Shown here one piece after another: positions 55,085 to 63,249 of a stretch of DNA of 64,000 bases; positions within the stretch are counted from its first letter, which is position 1, and every line of letters starts with the position of its first letter. The translations under genes and the position numbers were made by a program. The notes under the pieces were generated by a model. The model did not search any database, was not told the DNA's origin, and saw only the letters and a list, made by a program, of their open reading frames with translations. The DNA lies in the NCBI RefSeq assembly GCF_029392015.1, contig NZ_CP113925.1:806001-870000 (forward strand), given 5' to 3'. The DNA is from Bifidobacterium sp. ESL0728 (lineage in GTDB: Bacteria; Actinomycetota; Actinomycetes; Actinomycetales; Bifidobacteriaceae).

Positions 55085-56449
55085 CTACTTATGTTCGTCG
55101 GTAAGCCGCCACTCACGCACGACATTGTTATCCGCGCCCATGGAGTAGATGATGTCGTGGATGCGTTGCTCCTGTTTCGCGTCGGTGGCCGGGTCCCAAC
55201 ACACGCCGTTGGGGTGGTCGCCCGCAATCGGACACCATTGGTATTGCCCCTGCCGCTCGTTGGCTGTTGGCACCCAGTCGATGCGATTGACCCGCCAAGA
55301 ACCGGGTTTGCCGCGTTTGCCTGCGAACTGGATACGCGCGCTCACGCCCTGGTTGTTGACTTCGTGGCCGGGAATGTGCGAGGTGACGGTGATGGCATTG
55401 CCAAGCCCGTAGACAATCCACGTATTGTGATATTTCTCGATCGGTTGTGCGCAGTGGCATCCGGCCCCGTAGATGACGTCGAATGCGCCGGTGTCCGCGA
55501 GTTCGTGGGCCTCCGAGATTTGCCACGAATCGGCTTTTGTCAGGTATTCCTGCACTGAATGGATGGCCATAGCCACCACGTCTGCGCCCTGCTTTCGTGC
55601 GGCCTTGGCCTTGTCGACGGCGCGCTGGATGTCGGAATCATGATGCGGATCGCCGGACTCGCGCAACCGGTCGACGCGCCAATCCTGGTCGGGCACCTCG
55701 CCGTTGAGCGACACGGTTCCGGTCACAAGCCCGAGTTTGCCGCCGCCGGTCGGTGAGTCGATGACCAGCGGTTTGACGGAATCCTCTTCGGTTTTGTACG
55801 AGCCGGTTTGCTTGATTCCAGCGGCGTCCAAGGCATCCCAAAGCCGTGTGATACCCGCCGCACCCTGGTCCCAGGAATGGTTCGTTCCGTGGGTGCAGGC
55901 GTTGTAGCCCGCATGTTGTGCAGCGTCCACAACTTCCGGCGGAATGTTGAAAACGGGATAGGCGGCATAAGGCCCGCCGCGAGGCGCGATCGGCGTCTCG
56001 AACTCGCACACCGAAATGTCGGAAGCTTGGATATACGGTTTCATATTCGTAAAGAGCGGGTCGAAGTTGAACGCGGTGCCGTCGGTCGCGGTCGGGTTGT
56101 TCGCGAAATGCTGCCAGAGATGCTCGTGGAAAAGCAGGTCGCCGTTGACAAACAAGGCGATGCAGTCGTCGTCCGGGCAGTCGGGGGAGTTGCCGTGATG
56201 CACCACCACCGGTTTCGGCGTGTTTTTCTTGTTGACGGCAACGTTCGATGAAGTCACGGCGTCGCTTGAAGCCGTCGACGCATTGTGGTGTTTCATGCCG
56301 AAGAACAGCGCTGCACCCACAACGATGAGCAGTGCCAGCACCACGATGCCCGCTCCCAAAAGTCGAGGTAGCGTCGAGGCGCTGTGAGCCGAGGCGTTGC
56401 CGGAAGCGTTGTTTGCATGCCGTGGGCCGTGTTGGGGATTGGACTTCAT
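55085..56449 (-). CDS. CapA-family (PGA synthesis/metallophosphoesterase-like) membrane-anchored protein
   Basis: 454 residues: short basic cytoplasmic start, one membrane anchor (about 28-50), then an extracellular CapA domain with LFVNGDLLFHEHLWQHF, ICEFETPIA, ACTHGTNHSWDQGAAGITRLWDALDAAGI, ADVVAMAIHS and FDVIYGAGCHCAQPIEKY. The family includes poly-gamma-glutamate capsule proteins but most members have no known substrate. The anchored, secreted layout implies cell-wall work. ATG with AAAGAGGACG upstream; monocistronic. Confidence 0.87.
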   Translation of the reverse strand: MKSNPQHGPRHANNASGNASAHSASTLPRLLGAGIVVLALLIVVGAALFFGMKHHNASTASSDAVTSSNVAVNKKNTPKPVVVHHGNSPDCPDDDCIALFVNGDLLFHEHLWQHFANNPTATDGTAFNFDPLFTNMKPYIQASDISVCEFETPIAPRGGPYAAYPVFNIPPEVVDAAQHAGYNACTHGTNHSWDQGAAGITRLWDALDAAGIKQTGSYKTEEDSVKPLVIDSPTGGGKLGLVTGTVSLNGEVPDQDWRVDRLRESGDPHHDSDIQRAVDKAKAARKQGADVVAMAIHSVQEYLTKADSWQISEAHELADTGAFDVIYGAGCHCAQPIEKYHNTWIVYGLGNAITVTSHIPGHEVNNQGVSARIQFAGKRGKPGSWRVNRIDWVPTANERQGQYQWCPIAGDHPNGVCWDPATDAKQEQRIHDIIYSMGADNNVVREWRLTDEHK

Positions 56450-56651
56450 CGTGTCGTCCTCTTTCGTCTATTGGTCATTTCTTCATTGCCGTTTCTCTGT
56501 TTTCAAGGATACTCTTTACGTCCGTTTGGTTGAATTTCCCGTGTTTTCAGTCGCTTTGTGTCTATTTCCTACATGTTCTAATGCAATACGTTTGTTTGAA
56601 TGAAGCAATGCGTTTTTGAAGAATCGCTTTGACCGTTTTGTCAACTGTCCT

Positions 56652-57857
56652 TTAAAACCGGTCGTATCGGTGTGCGGCATGGCGAACCATCCACGGATCG
56701 GGAGCGTAGGCATCGGCCTCCATTACGCTTTGCCCGTTTCGTTTTTTGAACATGCCATCGTCGGTTTCATATATTCGACTATCTGATATCGCTTTCAGAA
56801 AGGCGTTGGCTTCCTTGGCTGTTTCAAAAGGATAAGGGGTGGTGCACCAGATTGGGTCGGCCTCGATAATCACAGGTTGCGTCGCAGCCTTTGGGTACTG
56901 GAGACTTTGCAAATTCATATTTGATGGCTCTGCGTCGCCCGCGTTATCGGCCGTTCCCCGCGATTCCCGGAATCCCACAATGATACTGGCGTTGTCAAGA
57001 TGGACTGCTTGTGCCGCTTTGGCCGCGAGAGATTCGGCGATTAAGCGGTAGGAATCATGGAATCGCGCGCCGTCGAAGACGGTGAGAATGTCATGGCTGT
57101 CTTCGTCAGCAGAACGATGAACGCAGTATCCGCTGGAAGCTACTGCTTTGTCGCCGCCTACAATGACACACCATTCTTCCGTAATGCAATCGACATGACT
57201 GCTGATTGTAATCAACGACTCGTCAGGAGCCTGCTTCAGGTCGAGTTTCAGCTGATGAAGAGTTCGCCGAGCCGCTCTGAATTCCGGCACCCGTCCGCTG
57301 CTCAATTGAGACCATGGCCGTTCGCCCAAGCCGTCCGGTAGTTCGTTCCAGGCACGAATTTGCGAAACCGGGAGGGTGATGACGCTTCGTTGCGTCAATT
57401 CTTGGGGCAGCCTGGCAAGCCAATCGGCAGCTGGTGCCTCAAAAAGCAGTGACGGCAGGTTATGTCGGGCTCGCCAGGCGTTATTGGCAATCAGCAAGTC
57501 GGGGGTGATCCAGACGGCGTTGCCGTTCTCGATTCCGCGAGCTGGTTCGAATCCGTAATCGTAAGTGGCTGTCCAATTATCGACAAGATTTTCTGATTGC
57601 GTCTGCTTCGTCGTTGATGTTTCCGGTTTTGTTTTTCTGCTAAAAGTATCCGGGAGGTCCGCTCGGTTTTCCCTATCAGGCTGCGCTTCGAACCGTGTGT
57701 GGCTAGGGTTGCGGCTCGTCTTTTGCCCGTTGTTCTCCGTCTGTGCAGAAGCGTCATGCCAATGTGAGCTATCTGTCATGTGAGCTTTGTCGAAATACTC
57801 TTTGAAAGCCTCCTGAACCCAGGAAATCGGGCTGATAATAGTCAAATCGGTGCTCAA
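56652..57857 (-). CDS. ATP-grasp domain protein, R2K-like
   Basis: 401 residues starting at a TTG with GGAGAGAAA directly upstream. After a polar low-complexity N-terminus (to about 95) come segments resembling the R2K-type ATP-grasp fold: EFRAARRTLHQLKLD, ISSHVDCITEEWCVIVGGDKAVASSGY, ASIIVGFRES and QPVIIEADPIWCTTPYPFETAKEANAFLKAI, the last matching the E-A-D-x-x-W-C-x-x-P-Y pattern. It could ligate a carboxylate to an amine or modify a protein; target unknown. A stand-alone gene. The 57858-58133 gap shows nothing else. Confidence 0.55.
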   Translation of the reverse strand: MSTDLTIISPISWVQEAFKEYFDKAHMTDSSHWHDASAQTENNGQKTSRNPSHTRFEAQPDRENRADLPDTFSRKTKPETSTTKQTQSENLVDNWTATYDYGFEPARGIENGNAVWITPDLLIANNAWRARHNLPSLLFEAPAADWLARLPQELTQRSVITLPVSQIRAWNELPDGLGERPWSQLSSGRVPEFRAARRTLHQLKLDLKQAPDESLITISSHVDCITEEWCVIVGGDKAVASSGYCVHRSADEDSHDILTVFDGARFHDSYRLIAESLAAKAAQAVHLDNASIIVGFRESRGTADNAGDAEPSNMNLQSLQYPKAATQPVIIEADPIWCTTPYPFETAKEANAFLKAISDSRIYETDDGMFKKRNGQSVMEADAYAPDPWMVRHAAHRYDRF

Positions 57858-58133
57858 TTTCTCTCCGTTTCCGATAGGTTCCTATAAATATCTCAAGTCT
57901 ACTGAACGGCTTTGAAGACCTCAGAAACGTTGCGAATACAGGTTTTGAAGGAAATTTTTTCGGAAATCGATGAAACGAAAATTAGACAGATTCAAATCCG
58001 GACGTTTATTCCCGCTTGCCTCGCAGCTAAATATGACACAAAGTCAGATCTTGTTTAGTGTTGCCTCTACAAGTTCGCTTGACGATATGAACATCGAAGC
58101 ACAAAATACACAACCTTCAAAGGAGTCAATATC

Positions 58134-58670
58134 ATGACCAAGATTGCCGTTTTCGTCGGATCGCTGCGCAAGGATTCCTATAATAAGAGCCTCGCCAAGA
58201 ACATCGAGCGTCTTTCGCCCGAAGGCGTCGAGTTCGACTATATCGACATGGACCTGCCGCTTTACAACCAGGACCTCGACGGCGACATGCCCGCCAAGGT
58301 CGTCAAGATGAAGCAGCAGATCGAGGCCGCCGACGGCGTGCTGTTCGTCACCCCCGAATACAACCGCAGCTTCTCCGGTGTCATCAAGAACGCCATCGAC
58401 TGGGCTTCCCGCCCCTGGGGCAAGAGCTCTTTCACTGGCAAGCCCGCGGCCATCGTCGGTGCTTCCATGGGTGCGCTCGGCACCACGCAGGCCCAGCAGG
58501 CGCTGCGCAACGTCGCCCTCTTCCTCGACATGAAGCTCATGGGCCAGCCCGAGCTCTACTTCAACGCCGCGTCCGGCCTGGACGAAAACGGCAAGGTCGT
58601 GGAGGCCTCTGAAGACTTCCTGCGCGGTTTCGCCGAGGCCTTCGCCAAGCACGTTGCGGCCGGCAAGTAA
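58134..58670 (+). CDS. NADPH-dependent FMN reductase
   Basis: 178 residues, flavodoxin-like: IAVFVGSLRKDSYNKSLAKNIERL (phosphate loop), PLYNQDLDGDMP, DGVLFVTPEYNRSFSGVIKNAIDWASRP (the PEYNxSxPGxLKNxIDW signature) and ASMGALGTTQAQQALR. It reduces FMN, quinones or azo compounds with NAD(P)H. AAAGGAG precedes the ATG. A degenerate 30-bp repeat follows the stop. Confidence 0.93.
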   Translation: MTKIAVFVGSLRKDSYNKSLAKNIERLSPEGVEFDYIDMDLPLYNQDLDGDMPAKVVKMKQQIEAADGVLFVTPEYNRSFSGVIKNAIDWASRPWGKSSFTGKPAAIVGASMGALGTTQAQQALRNVALFLDMKLMGQPELYFNAASGLDENGKVVEASEDFLRGFAEAFAKHVAAGK

Positions 58671-58698
58671 GCGTTATTGTTGGGTATCGTTCGATAGC

Positions 58699-58800
58699 GT
58701 TTCGTCGCGATGTTGCCATCTTCGTGGTTGTTTCGTCGCGATACCGCCATTTTTGTAGCGTTTCGTCGTGATACCACTGTCTTTTAGCGTCACGACGGAA
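58699..58800. repeat. Degenerate 30-bp tandem repeat after the FMN reductase gene
   Basis: GTTTCGTCGCGA recurs at 58699, 58730 and 58760, with a weaker copy at 58789 (spacings 31, 30 and 29). On the minus strand one unit reads as ten codons, IATKRYKNGG. The following 58801-58980 is GC-rich then AT-rich with small CCGGTACCGG palindromes. I see no gene there. Confidence 0.6.
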
Positions 58801-58980
58801 CCGGTACCGGGAACCGGATGTGGCAACCATACGCGAAGCCGTAGAATGGCACCGTTCTCCGGAACTGCCGTCCAGAACCGCTGCCAGAATAGATACGCCA
58901 AATCGTAAGCCGGATACCGAATTGCGAATGTTCGGTATTTAAAATACAAATTTTATAAAACGTTTGATGCTTTTTTGCGG

Positions 58981-59014
58981 TATAATTTATCTGTATTCGC
59001 GTAATGTGAATACA
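58981..59014 (+). promoter_or_regulatory. Promoter -10 and operator-like inverted repeat before the FMN reductase gene at 59193
   Basis: A perfect TATAAT (58981-58986) is followed by TGTATTC (58992-58998), nine bases, and its exact reverse complement GAATACA (59008-59014). The palindrome covers the expected transcript start, a usual repressor position. No good -35 was seen. A 180-base leader follows to the GTG at 59193. Confidence 0.5.
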
Positions 59015-59192
59015 ATCACGGTTTCCTTAGTGCTAGCTCAAGGTTTTGGCCTCGCGTCGGACGTATGAACGTGGTACGTTAGCAGATAGTTATCGTGTAC
59101 TTGGATTGCCGGGAGGTGCGCCCACGCGGTGCGCTTGCAAGGCTTGAAGCAGATACCCAGAATTGAAGTTGCCAGGTGTAGGGAGGAAAACT

Positions 59193-59831
59193 GTGAGTCT
59201 TGAGGAGACGACAGACATTGTGGCGCTGGCCGCCAAGGCGGAAGAGGATGTGAAGCAGTACCGCTTGACGGTGGTCAATGCAGGTATTTCGGAACCTTCC
59301 AGCACGCGTCGGCTTGCCAAGGAAATCACAAAAAAGACCGAGGCTTATCTTGAGGCCACCGGCAAGGATGTCGTTGTCGAAATGATCAATCTCAAGGAGA
59401 TGGCGGCTGAAATCGCCAAGGCTTCGGTCACATTTGAATCCAGCAACCGTCTTACAGCAGCCATTACTGCGGTTACTGCCGCCGACGGTCTTATCGCGGC
59501 CTCCCCGATTTATAAGGCTTCCTATTCCGGTCTGTTCAAGGAATTCTGGGATTTGGTTCCGCGCGATGCGATCACGAATATGCCGATGGTTTTGGCTGCG
59601 ACCGGCGGTTCGAACCGTCATGCTTTGGTGCCAGACGTGGTGATGCGTGGTCTGTTTGCGTTCTTCCGTGCTGTTCCGACTGCCACGAGCCTTATGGCCA
59701 CCAAAGAGGATTTCGATACCCCGGAACTTGAAAACCGTGAAAAGCGCGCTGCCAGTGAGCTTGGCGCTTTGATGCTTTCCGGCGTGCGCCATGAGCCCGT
59801 CGATGAGCCCAGCGAACACCTGAACTGGTGA
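59193..59831 (+). CDS. FMN reductase, CE1759-like
   Basis: 212 residues. RLTVVNAGISEPSSTRRLAKEITKKTEAYL (phosphate loop), EMINLKEMAAEIA, DGLIAASPIYKASYSGLFKEFWDLVP (the SPIYxxSYSGLFK signature) and PMVLAATGGSNRHAL match the actinobacterial CE1759-type FMN reductases that supply reduced flavin to partners. The GTG start has GGGAGGAAAACT directly upstream. The 30 bases of open frame before it are not used. The neighbouring 59832-60095 is AT-rich and holds the next promoter. Confidence 0.88.
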   Translation: MSLEETTDIVALAAKAEEDVKQYRLTVVNAGISEPSSTRRLAKEITKKTEAYLEATGKDVVVEMINLKEMAAEIAKASVTFESSNRLTAAITAVTAADGLIAASPIYKASYSGLFKEFWDLVPRDAITNMPMVLAATGGSNRHALVPDVVMRGLFAFFRAVPTATSLMATKEDFDTPELENREKRAASELGALMLSGVRHEPVDEPSEHLNW

Positions 59832-60041
59832 TTTCGAGAAGCTTTCAGGTTCTTTAGGTTCGGCCAGGAGTTTTTTCTTTTGTTATCGGCCCGTTGTCTA
59901 TGGATGACGGACCGTTAATTTGTTTGTGAAGAATTTTTCAGCCGAGTTTCCAAGTTTTTTTGATTCCCGATATTCCTTGGATTTTCGCCATTCCGATACT
60001 CGATTTTTTCAATTTATGGGACTGATTTGCTGTCGGTGCGC

Positions 60042-60090
60042 TTTTCATAGATGTAATTAAGTAGTATAATAAATTTTGCCTACAAGGAGG
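60042..60090 (+). promoter_or_regulatory. Promoter and ribosome site of the first aldehyde dehydrogenase gene
   Basis: TTTTCA (60042-60047), a 17-base spacer and a perfect TATAAT (60065-60070), then AAGGAGG at 60084-60090 five bases before the ATG at 60096. The resulting leader is very short. Confidence 0.6.
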
Positions 60091-60095
60091 TGGCT

Positions 60096-61517
60096 ATGGT
60101 TTATCAAACTGTAAATCCGTATACCAATGAATTAGTCAAGGAATATCCGTTCACCACCGATGCCGAGCTTAAGAGCACCATCGATCTGGCGGACAAGACC
60201 TATCATGAGACGCAAAGCCAGCCGATCGCCGAGCGTGCCAAGATCCTGCACAACGTCGCTGCGCTCTTCCGCAAGAAGTCGGACGAGCTCTCGAAGATCT
60301 GCACGGTCGATATGGGCAAGCTCGTCGGAGAATCGGCGGGCGAGGTGGAACTGTGCGCCATCATCGCCGATTGGTTCGCCGATCACAGCGAGGAGCTCTT
60401 GAAGCCGGACAAGCTTGATAGCATCGTCGCTGGTGACGCGCAGGTACTGCACCAGTCCGTCGGCGTCGTTGTTATGGTTGAGCCTTGGAACTTCCCGTAC
60501 TATCAGATTATGCGTGTCTTCGCTCCGAACTACATGCTCGGCAACACCATGATCTTGAAGCACGCGTCCAACACCCCGACCTCAGCCAAGCGTTTCTGCG
60601 AGATCGTCGAGGAGGCCGGTGCTCCGAAGGGTGCGCTCACCAACCTCTTCATGACCTATGACCAGGTCACCGAAGCTATTGAAGACCCGCGCGTTCAGGG
60701 CGTGGCGCTGACCGGTTCCGAGCGTGGCGGTGTCGCCGTCGCTGGTGCCGCTGGCAAGGCCCTGAAGAAGAGCACCATGGAGCTGGGCGGCATGGATCCG
60801 TTCATCGTCCTCGGCGACGCGGATATGAAGAACGTCAACGAGTGCGCATGGCGCGTCCGTCTCTACAACGCCGGCCAGGTCTGCACCTCGGCCAAGCGCT
60901 TCATCGTCATGGACAACGTCTACGACGAGTTCCTCGACGGCCTGATCGATGCCTTCTCGCGTGTCACTCCGGGCGACCCGATGGATCCGGCGACCACCAT
61001 CGCCCCGATGAATTCGAAGCGCGCCAAGGAGAAGCTGCAGAAGACGTACGACGCTACGGTCGCCGCAGGTGCCAAGGTCGCCTACCGCTTCCCGGAGATC
61101 GATTCGGAAGGCCAGTTCTTCCGTCCGACCATCCTGACTGACATCACCCCTGACAACCCCGGCTACAAGACCGAGATGTTCGGACCTGTGGCTGCGGTCT
61201 ACAAGGTCCACAGCGAAGAAGAGGCCGTGGCGCTCGCCAACGACAACCCGTACGGTTTGGGCGGCATGCTCTTCTGCGGCGACAAGAACCATGGTGCCGA
61301 GGTGGCCGCGAAGGTCTACACCGGCATGATGTTCGTCAACACCCCGCTTGCCTCGCTGCCTGACATTCCGTTCGGCGGCGTGAAGCTCTCCGGCTATGGC
61401 CGCGAGATGTCGCGCCTGGGCCAGATGGCGTTCACCAACGACAAGCTGCTCGTCACCGCGGACCGCTTCGACAAGAACAACGCCCCCGGCGCTCTCTACG
61501 CCGCACAGGATCTGTGA
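60096..61517 (+). CDS. NAD(P)-dependent aldehyde dehydrogenase, succinate-semialdehyde type (paralogue 1)
   Basis: 473 residues. ALDH family markers: EPWNFPYYQIMR, LTGSERGGVAVAGAAGK, MELGGMDPFIVL with the general-base Glu, NAGQVCTSAKRF with the catalytic Cys, and EMFGPVAAVYKV. It is nearest in layout to GabD/Sad enzymes that oxidise succinate semialdehyde or similar short aldehydes. ATG 60096 chosen because of the AAGGAGG site; an in-frame GTG two codons upstream overlaps that site. The next gene is a close paralogue in tandem. A terminator separates them. Confidence 0.93.
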   Translation: MVYQTVNPYTNELVKEYPFTTDAELKSTIDLADKTYHETQSQPIAERAKILHNVAALFRKKSDELSKICTVDMGKLVGESAGEVELCAIIADWFADHSEELLKPDKLDSIVAGDAQVLHQSVGVVVMVEPWNFPYYQIMRVFAPNYMLGNTMILKHASNTPTSAKRFCEIVEEAGAPKGALTNLFMTYDQVTEAIEDPRVQGVALTGSERGGVAVAGAAGKALKKSTMELGGMDPFIVLGDADMKNVNECAWRVRLYNAGQVCTSAKRFIVMDNVYDEFLDGLIDAFSRVTPGDPMDPATTIAPMNSKRAKEKLQKTYDATVAAGAKVAYRFPEIDSEGQFFRPTILTDITPDNPGYKTEMFGPVAAVYKVHSEEEAVALANDNPYGLGGMLFCGDKNHGAEVAAKVYTGMMFVNTPLASLPDIPFGGVKLSGYGREMSRLGQMAFTNDKLLVTADRFDKNNAPGALYAAQDL

Positions 61518-61570
61518 GTGATATTGCAGGATTATCTATAAAGTAGTCCAATTTATTGTAATCGACTAAA

Positions 61571-61605
61571 GAAGCCAGCTCTGTGATTATTGCGGAGCCG
61601 GCTTC
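61571..61605 (+). terminator. Terminator between the two aldehyde dehydrogenase genes
   Basis: GAAGCCAGCTC (61571-61581) pairs with GAGCCGGCTTC (61595-61605) with one mismatch, followed by a T-rich stretch. Confidence 0.75.
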
Positions 61606-61743
61606 TTGCTGTTTTGCGACATACCAGCCGGTTGGAAGTCTTTAATCGAGAGGGCAAACAGGTTTGTATTAATTATCACATTTCGTCGCTGGCAATTTTA
61701 ACGGTTTTCATCAGTCTGTGTAAATATGCTCGATAAGATTATA

Positions 61744-61762
61744 AGTGTTGGTCAAAAACACT
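61744..61762. promoter_or_regulatory. Short inverted repeat in the leader of the second aldehyde dehydrogenase
   Basis: AGTGTT (61744-61749), seven bases, AACACT (61757-61762), ending three bases before the ribosome site GAGGAGG. It could be an operator or a leader hairpin. No equivalent lies in front of paralogue 1. Confidence 0.35.
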
Positions 61763-61776
61763 ACGAGGAGGTAGCG

Positions 61777-63162
61777 ATGACATATCAAACAGTAAATCCA
61801 TATACCAATGAACTGGTCAAGGAATATCCATTCGCCACTGATGACGAGCTTGAAGCCACTTTGGCCCAGGCGGAAACCGCCTTCCAGAACGGCAAGAAAC
61901 AGGCGCTCGCGGAGCGTTCCAAGATTCTGCACAACATTGCGGCGACGTTCCGCAAGCACAGCGAAGAACTGGCGAAGATCTGCACGATCGATATGGGCAA
62001 GCTCATCACCGAGTCCGCCGGCGAGGTGGAACTGTGCGCGATGATCGCCGACTGGTATGCCGACCAAGCCGAGGAACTGCTGAAGCCGGACAAGCTTGAG
62101 ACCAGGTTCCCGGGCGAGGCCGAAGTACTGCATCAGCCGCGTGGCGTCATCATGATGGTTGAGCCTTGGAATTTCCCGTATTATCAGATTATGCGTGTCT
62201 TCGCTCCGAACTATATGATCGGCAACACGATGATTTTGAAGCACGCTTCCAACACCCCGACCTCGGCAAAGCGGTTCTGTGAAATGGTTGAGGAAGGTGG
62301 AGCCGCAAAGGGCTGCCTGACCAACCTGTTCCTCACCTATGATCAGGTGACCAAAGCCATTGAGAACCCCCGCGTTCAGGGTGCGGCGCTCACAGGTTCG
62401 GCTCGCGGCGGCAAGTCCGTGGCAACTGCAGCGGCTCAGTCGCTGAAGCCGAGCTCCATGGAACTTGGCGGTATGGACGCCTTCATCGTGCTCGATGATG
62501 CGAATATGGACGAAGTCGGTGCGGTCGCTTGCGGCGCAAGGCTGCAGAATTCCGGTCAGGTCTGCATTTCCTCCAAGCGTTTCATCGTCATGGACAACGT
62601 CTACGACCAGTTCCTGGCTTCGCTAATCGACAGCTTCAGCAAGGTCAAGCCTGGCGATCCACTCGACCCGTCCACGACGTTCGCGCCGATGTGCACGAAG
62701 CACGCCAAGGAGAAGTTGCAAGGTCAGTTCGATGCAGCCGTCAAAGGTGGTGCGAAGATCGAGTACCAGTATCCTGAAATCGATTCGGAAGGTCAGTTCT
62801 TCCGTCCGGTCATCCTCTCCAACGTCAGGCGCGACAACCCTGTCTACGCCGACGAGATGTTCGGCCCGGTCGCCGTGGTCTACAAGGTCCATAGCGAACA
62901 GGAAGCCATCGACCTTGCCAACGACAGCCCTTATGGGCTCGGTGGCAGCGTCTTCACCAGCGATCCGGATCGTGGCGCCCGTGTCGCCGCGCAGATTGAT
63001 ACTGGAACCGTCTATGTCAACAACCCGACCACCACGTTGCCTGAGCTTCCGTTCGGCGGCGTGAAGCTTTCGGGCTACGGCAACGAGTTGGGACGAGCCG
63101 GCATTCTCGCGTTCTCGACCGAAAAGATGGTGATGAAGTCCGCTCATCCGGCTGGGATGTGA
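61777..63162 (+). CDS. NAD(P)-dependent aldehyde dehydrogenase, succinate-semialdehyde type (paralogue 2)
   Basis: 461 residues, collinear with paralogue 1 from the first residue (TYQTVNPYTNELVKEYPF against VYQTVNPYTNELVKEYPF). It has MELGGMDAFIVL, catalytic NSGQVCISSKRF and EMFGPVAVVYKV. Differences cluster in the substrate-side loops, such as the C-terminal TVYVNNPTTTLPELPFGG against MMFVNTPLASLPDIPFGG. ATG 61777 with GAGGAGG upstream. The tandem duplication kept separate promoters and terminators, suggesting different regulation or substrates. Confidence 0.93.
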   Translation: MTYQTVNPYTNELVKEYPFATDDELEATLAQAETAFQNGKKQALAERSKILHNIAATFRKHSEELAKICTIDMGKLITESAGEVELCAMIADWYADQAEELLKPDKLETRFPGEAEVLHQPRGVIMMVEPWNFPYYQIMRVFAPNYMIGNTMILKHASNTPTSAKRFCEMVEEGGAAKGCLTNLFLTYDQVTKAIENPRVQGAALTGSARGGKSVATAAAQSLKPSSMELGGMDAFIVLDDANMDEVGAVACGARLQNSGQVCISSKRFIVMDNVYDQFLASLIDSFSKVKPGDPLDPSTTFAPMCTKHAKEKLQGQFDAAVKGGAKIEYQYPEIDSEGQFFRPVILSNVRRDNPVYADEMFGPVAVVYKVHSEQEAIDLANDSPYGLGGSVFTSDPDRGARVAAQIDTGTVYVNNPTTTLPELPFGGVKLSGYGNELGRAGILAFSTEKMVMKSAHPAGM

Positions 63163-63186
63163 TTTAGTCATAAATGACGTAAAACG

Positions 63187-63236
63187 ACGTGCTACGGAAT
63201 TGGAATAAATGCTGATTCTCGTAGCACGTTTTGTTT
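63187..63236 (+). terminator. Terminator after the second aldehyde dehydrogenase
   Basis: ACGTGCTACG-GAAT (63187-63200) pairs with ATTC-TCGTAGCACGT (63215-63229), followed by TTTTGTTTT. The convergent LacI-family gene may also use it. Confidence 0.8.
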
Positions 63237-63249
63237 TGGATAGGAAGCC

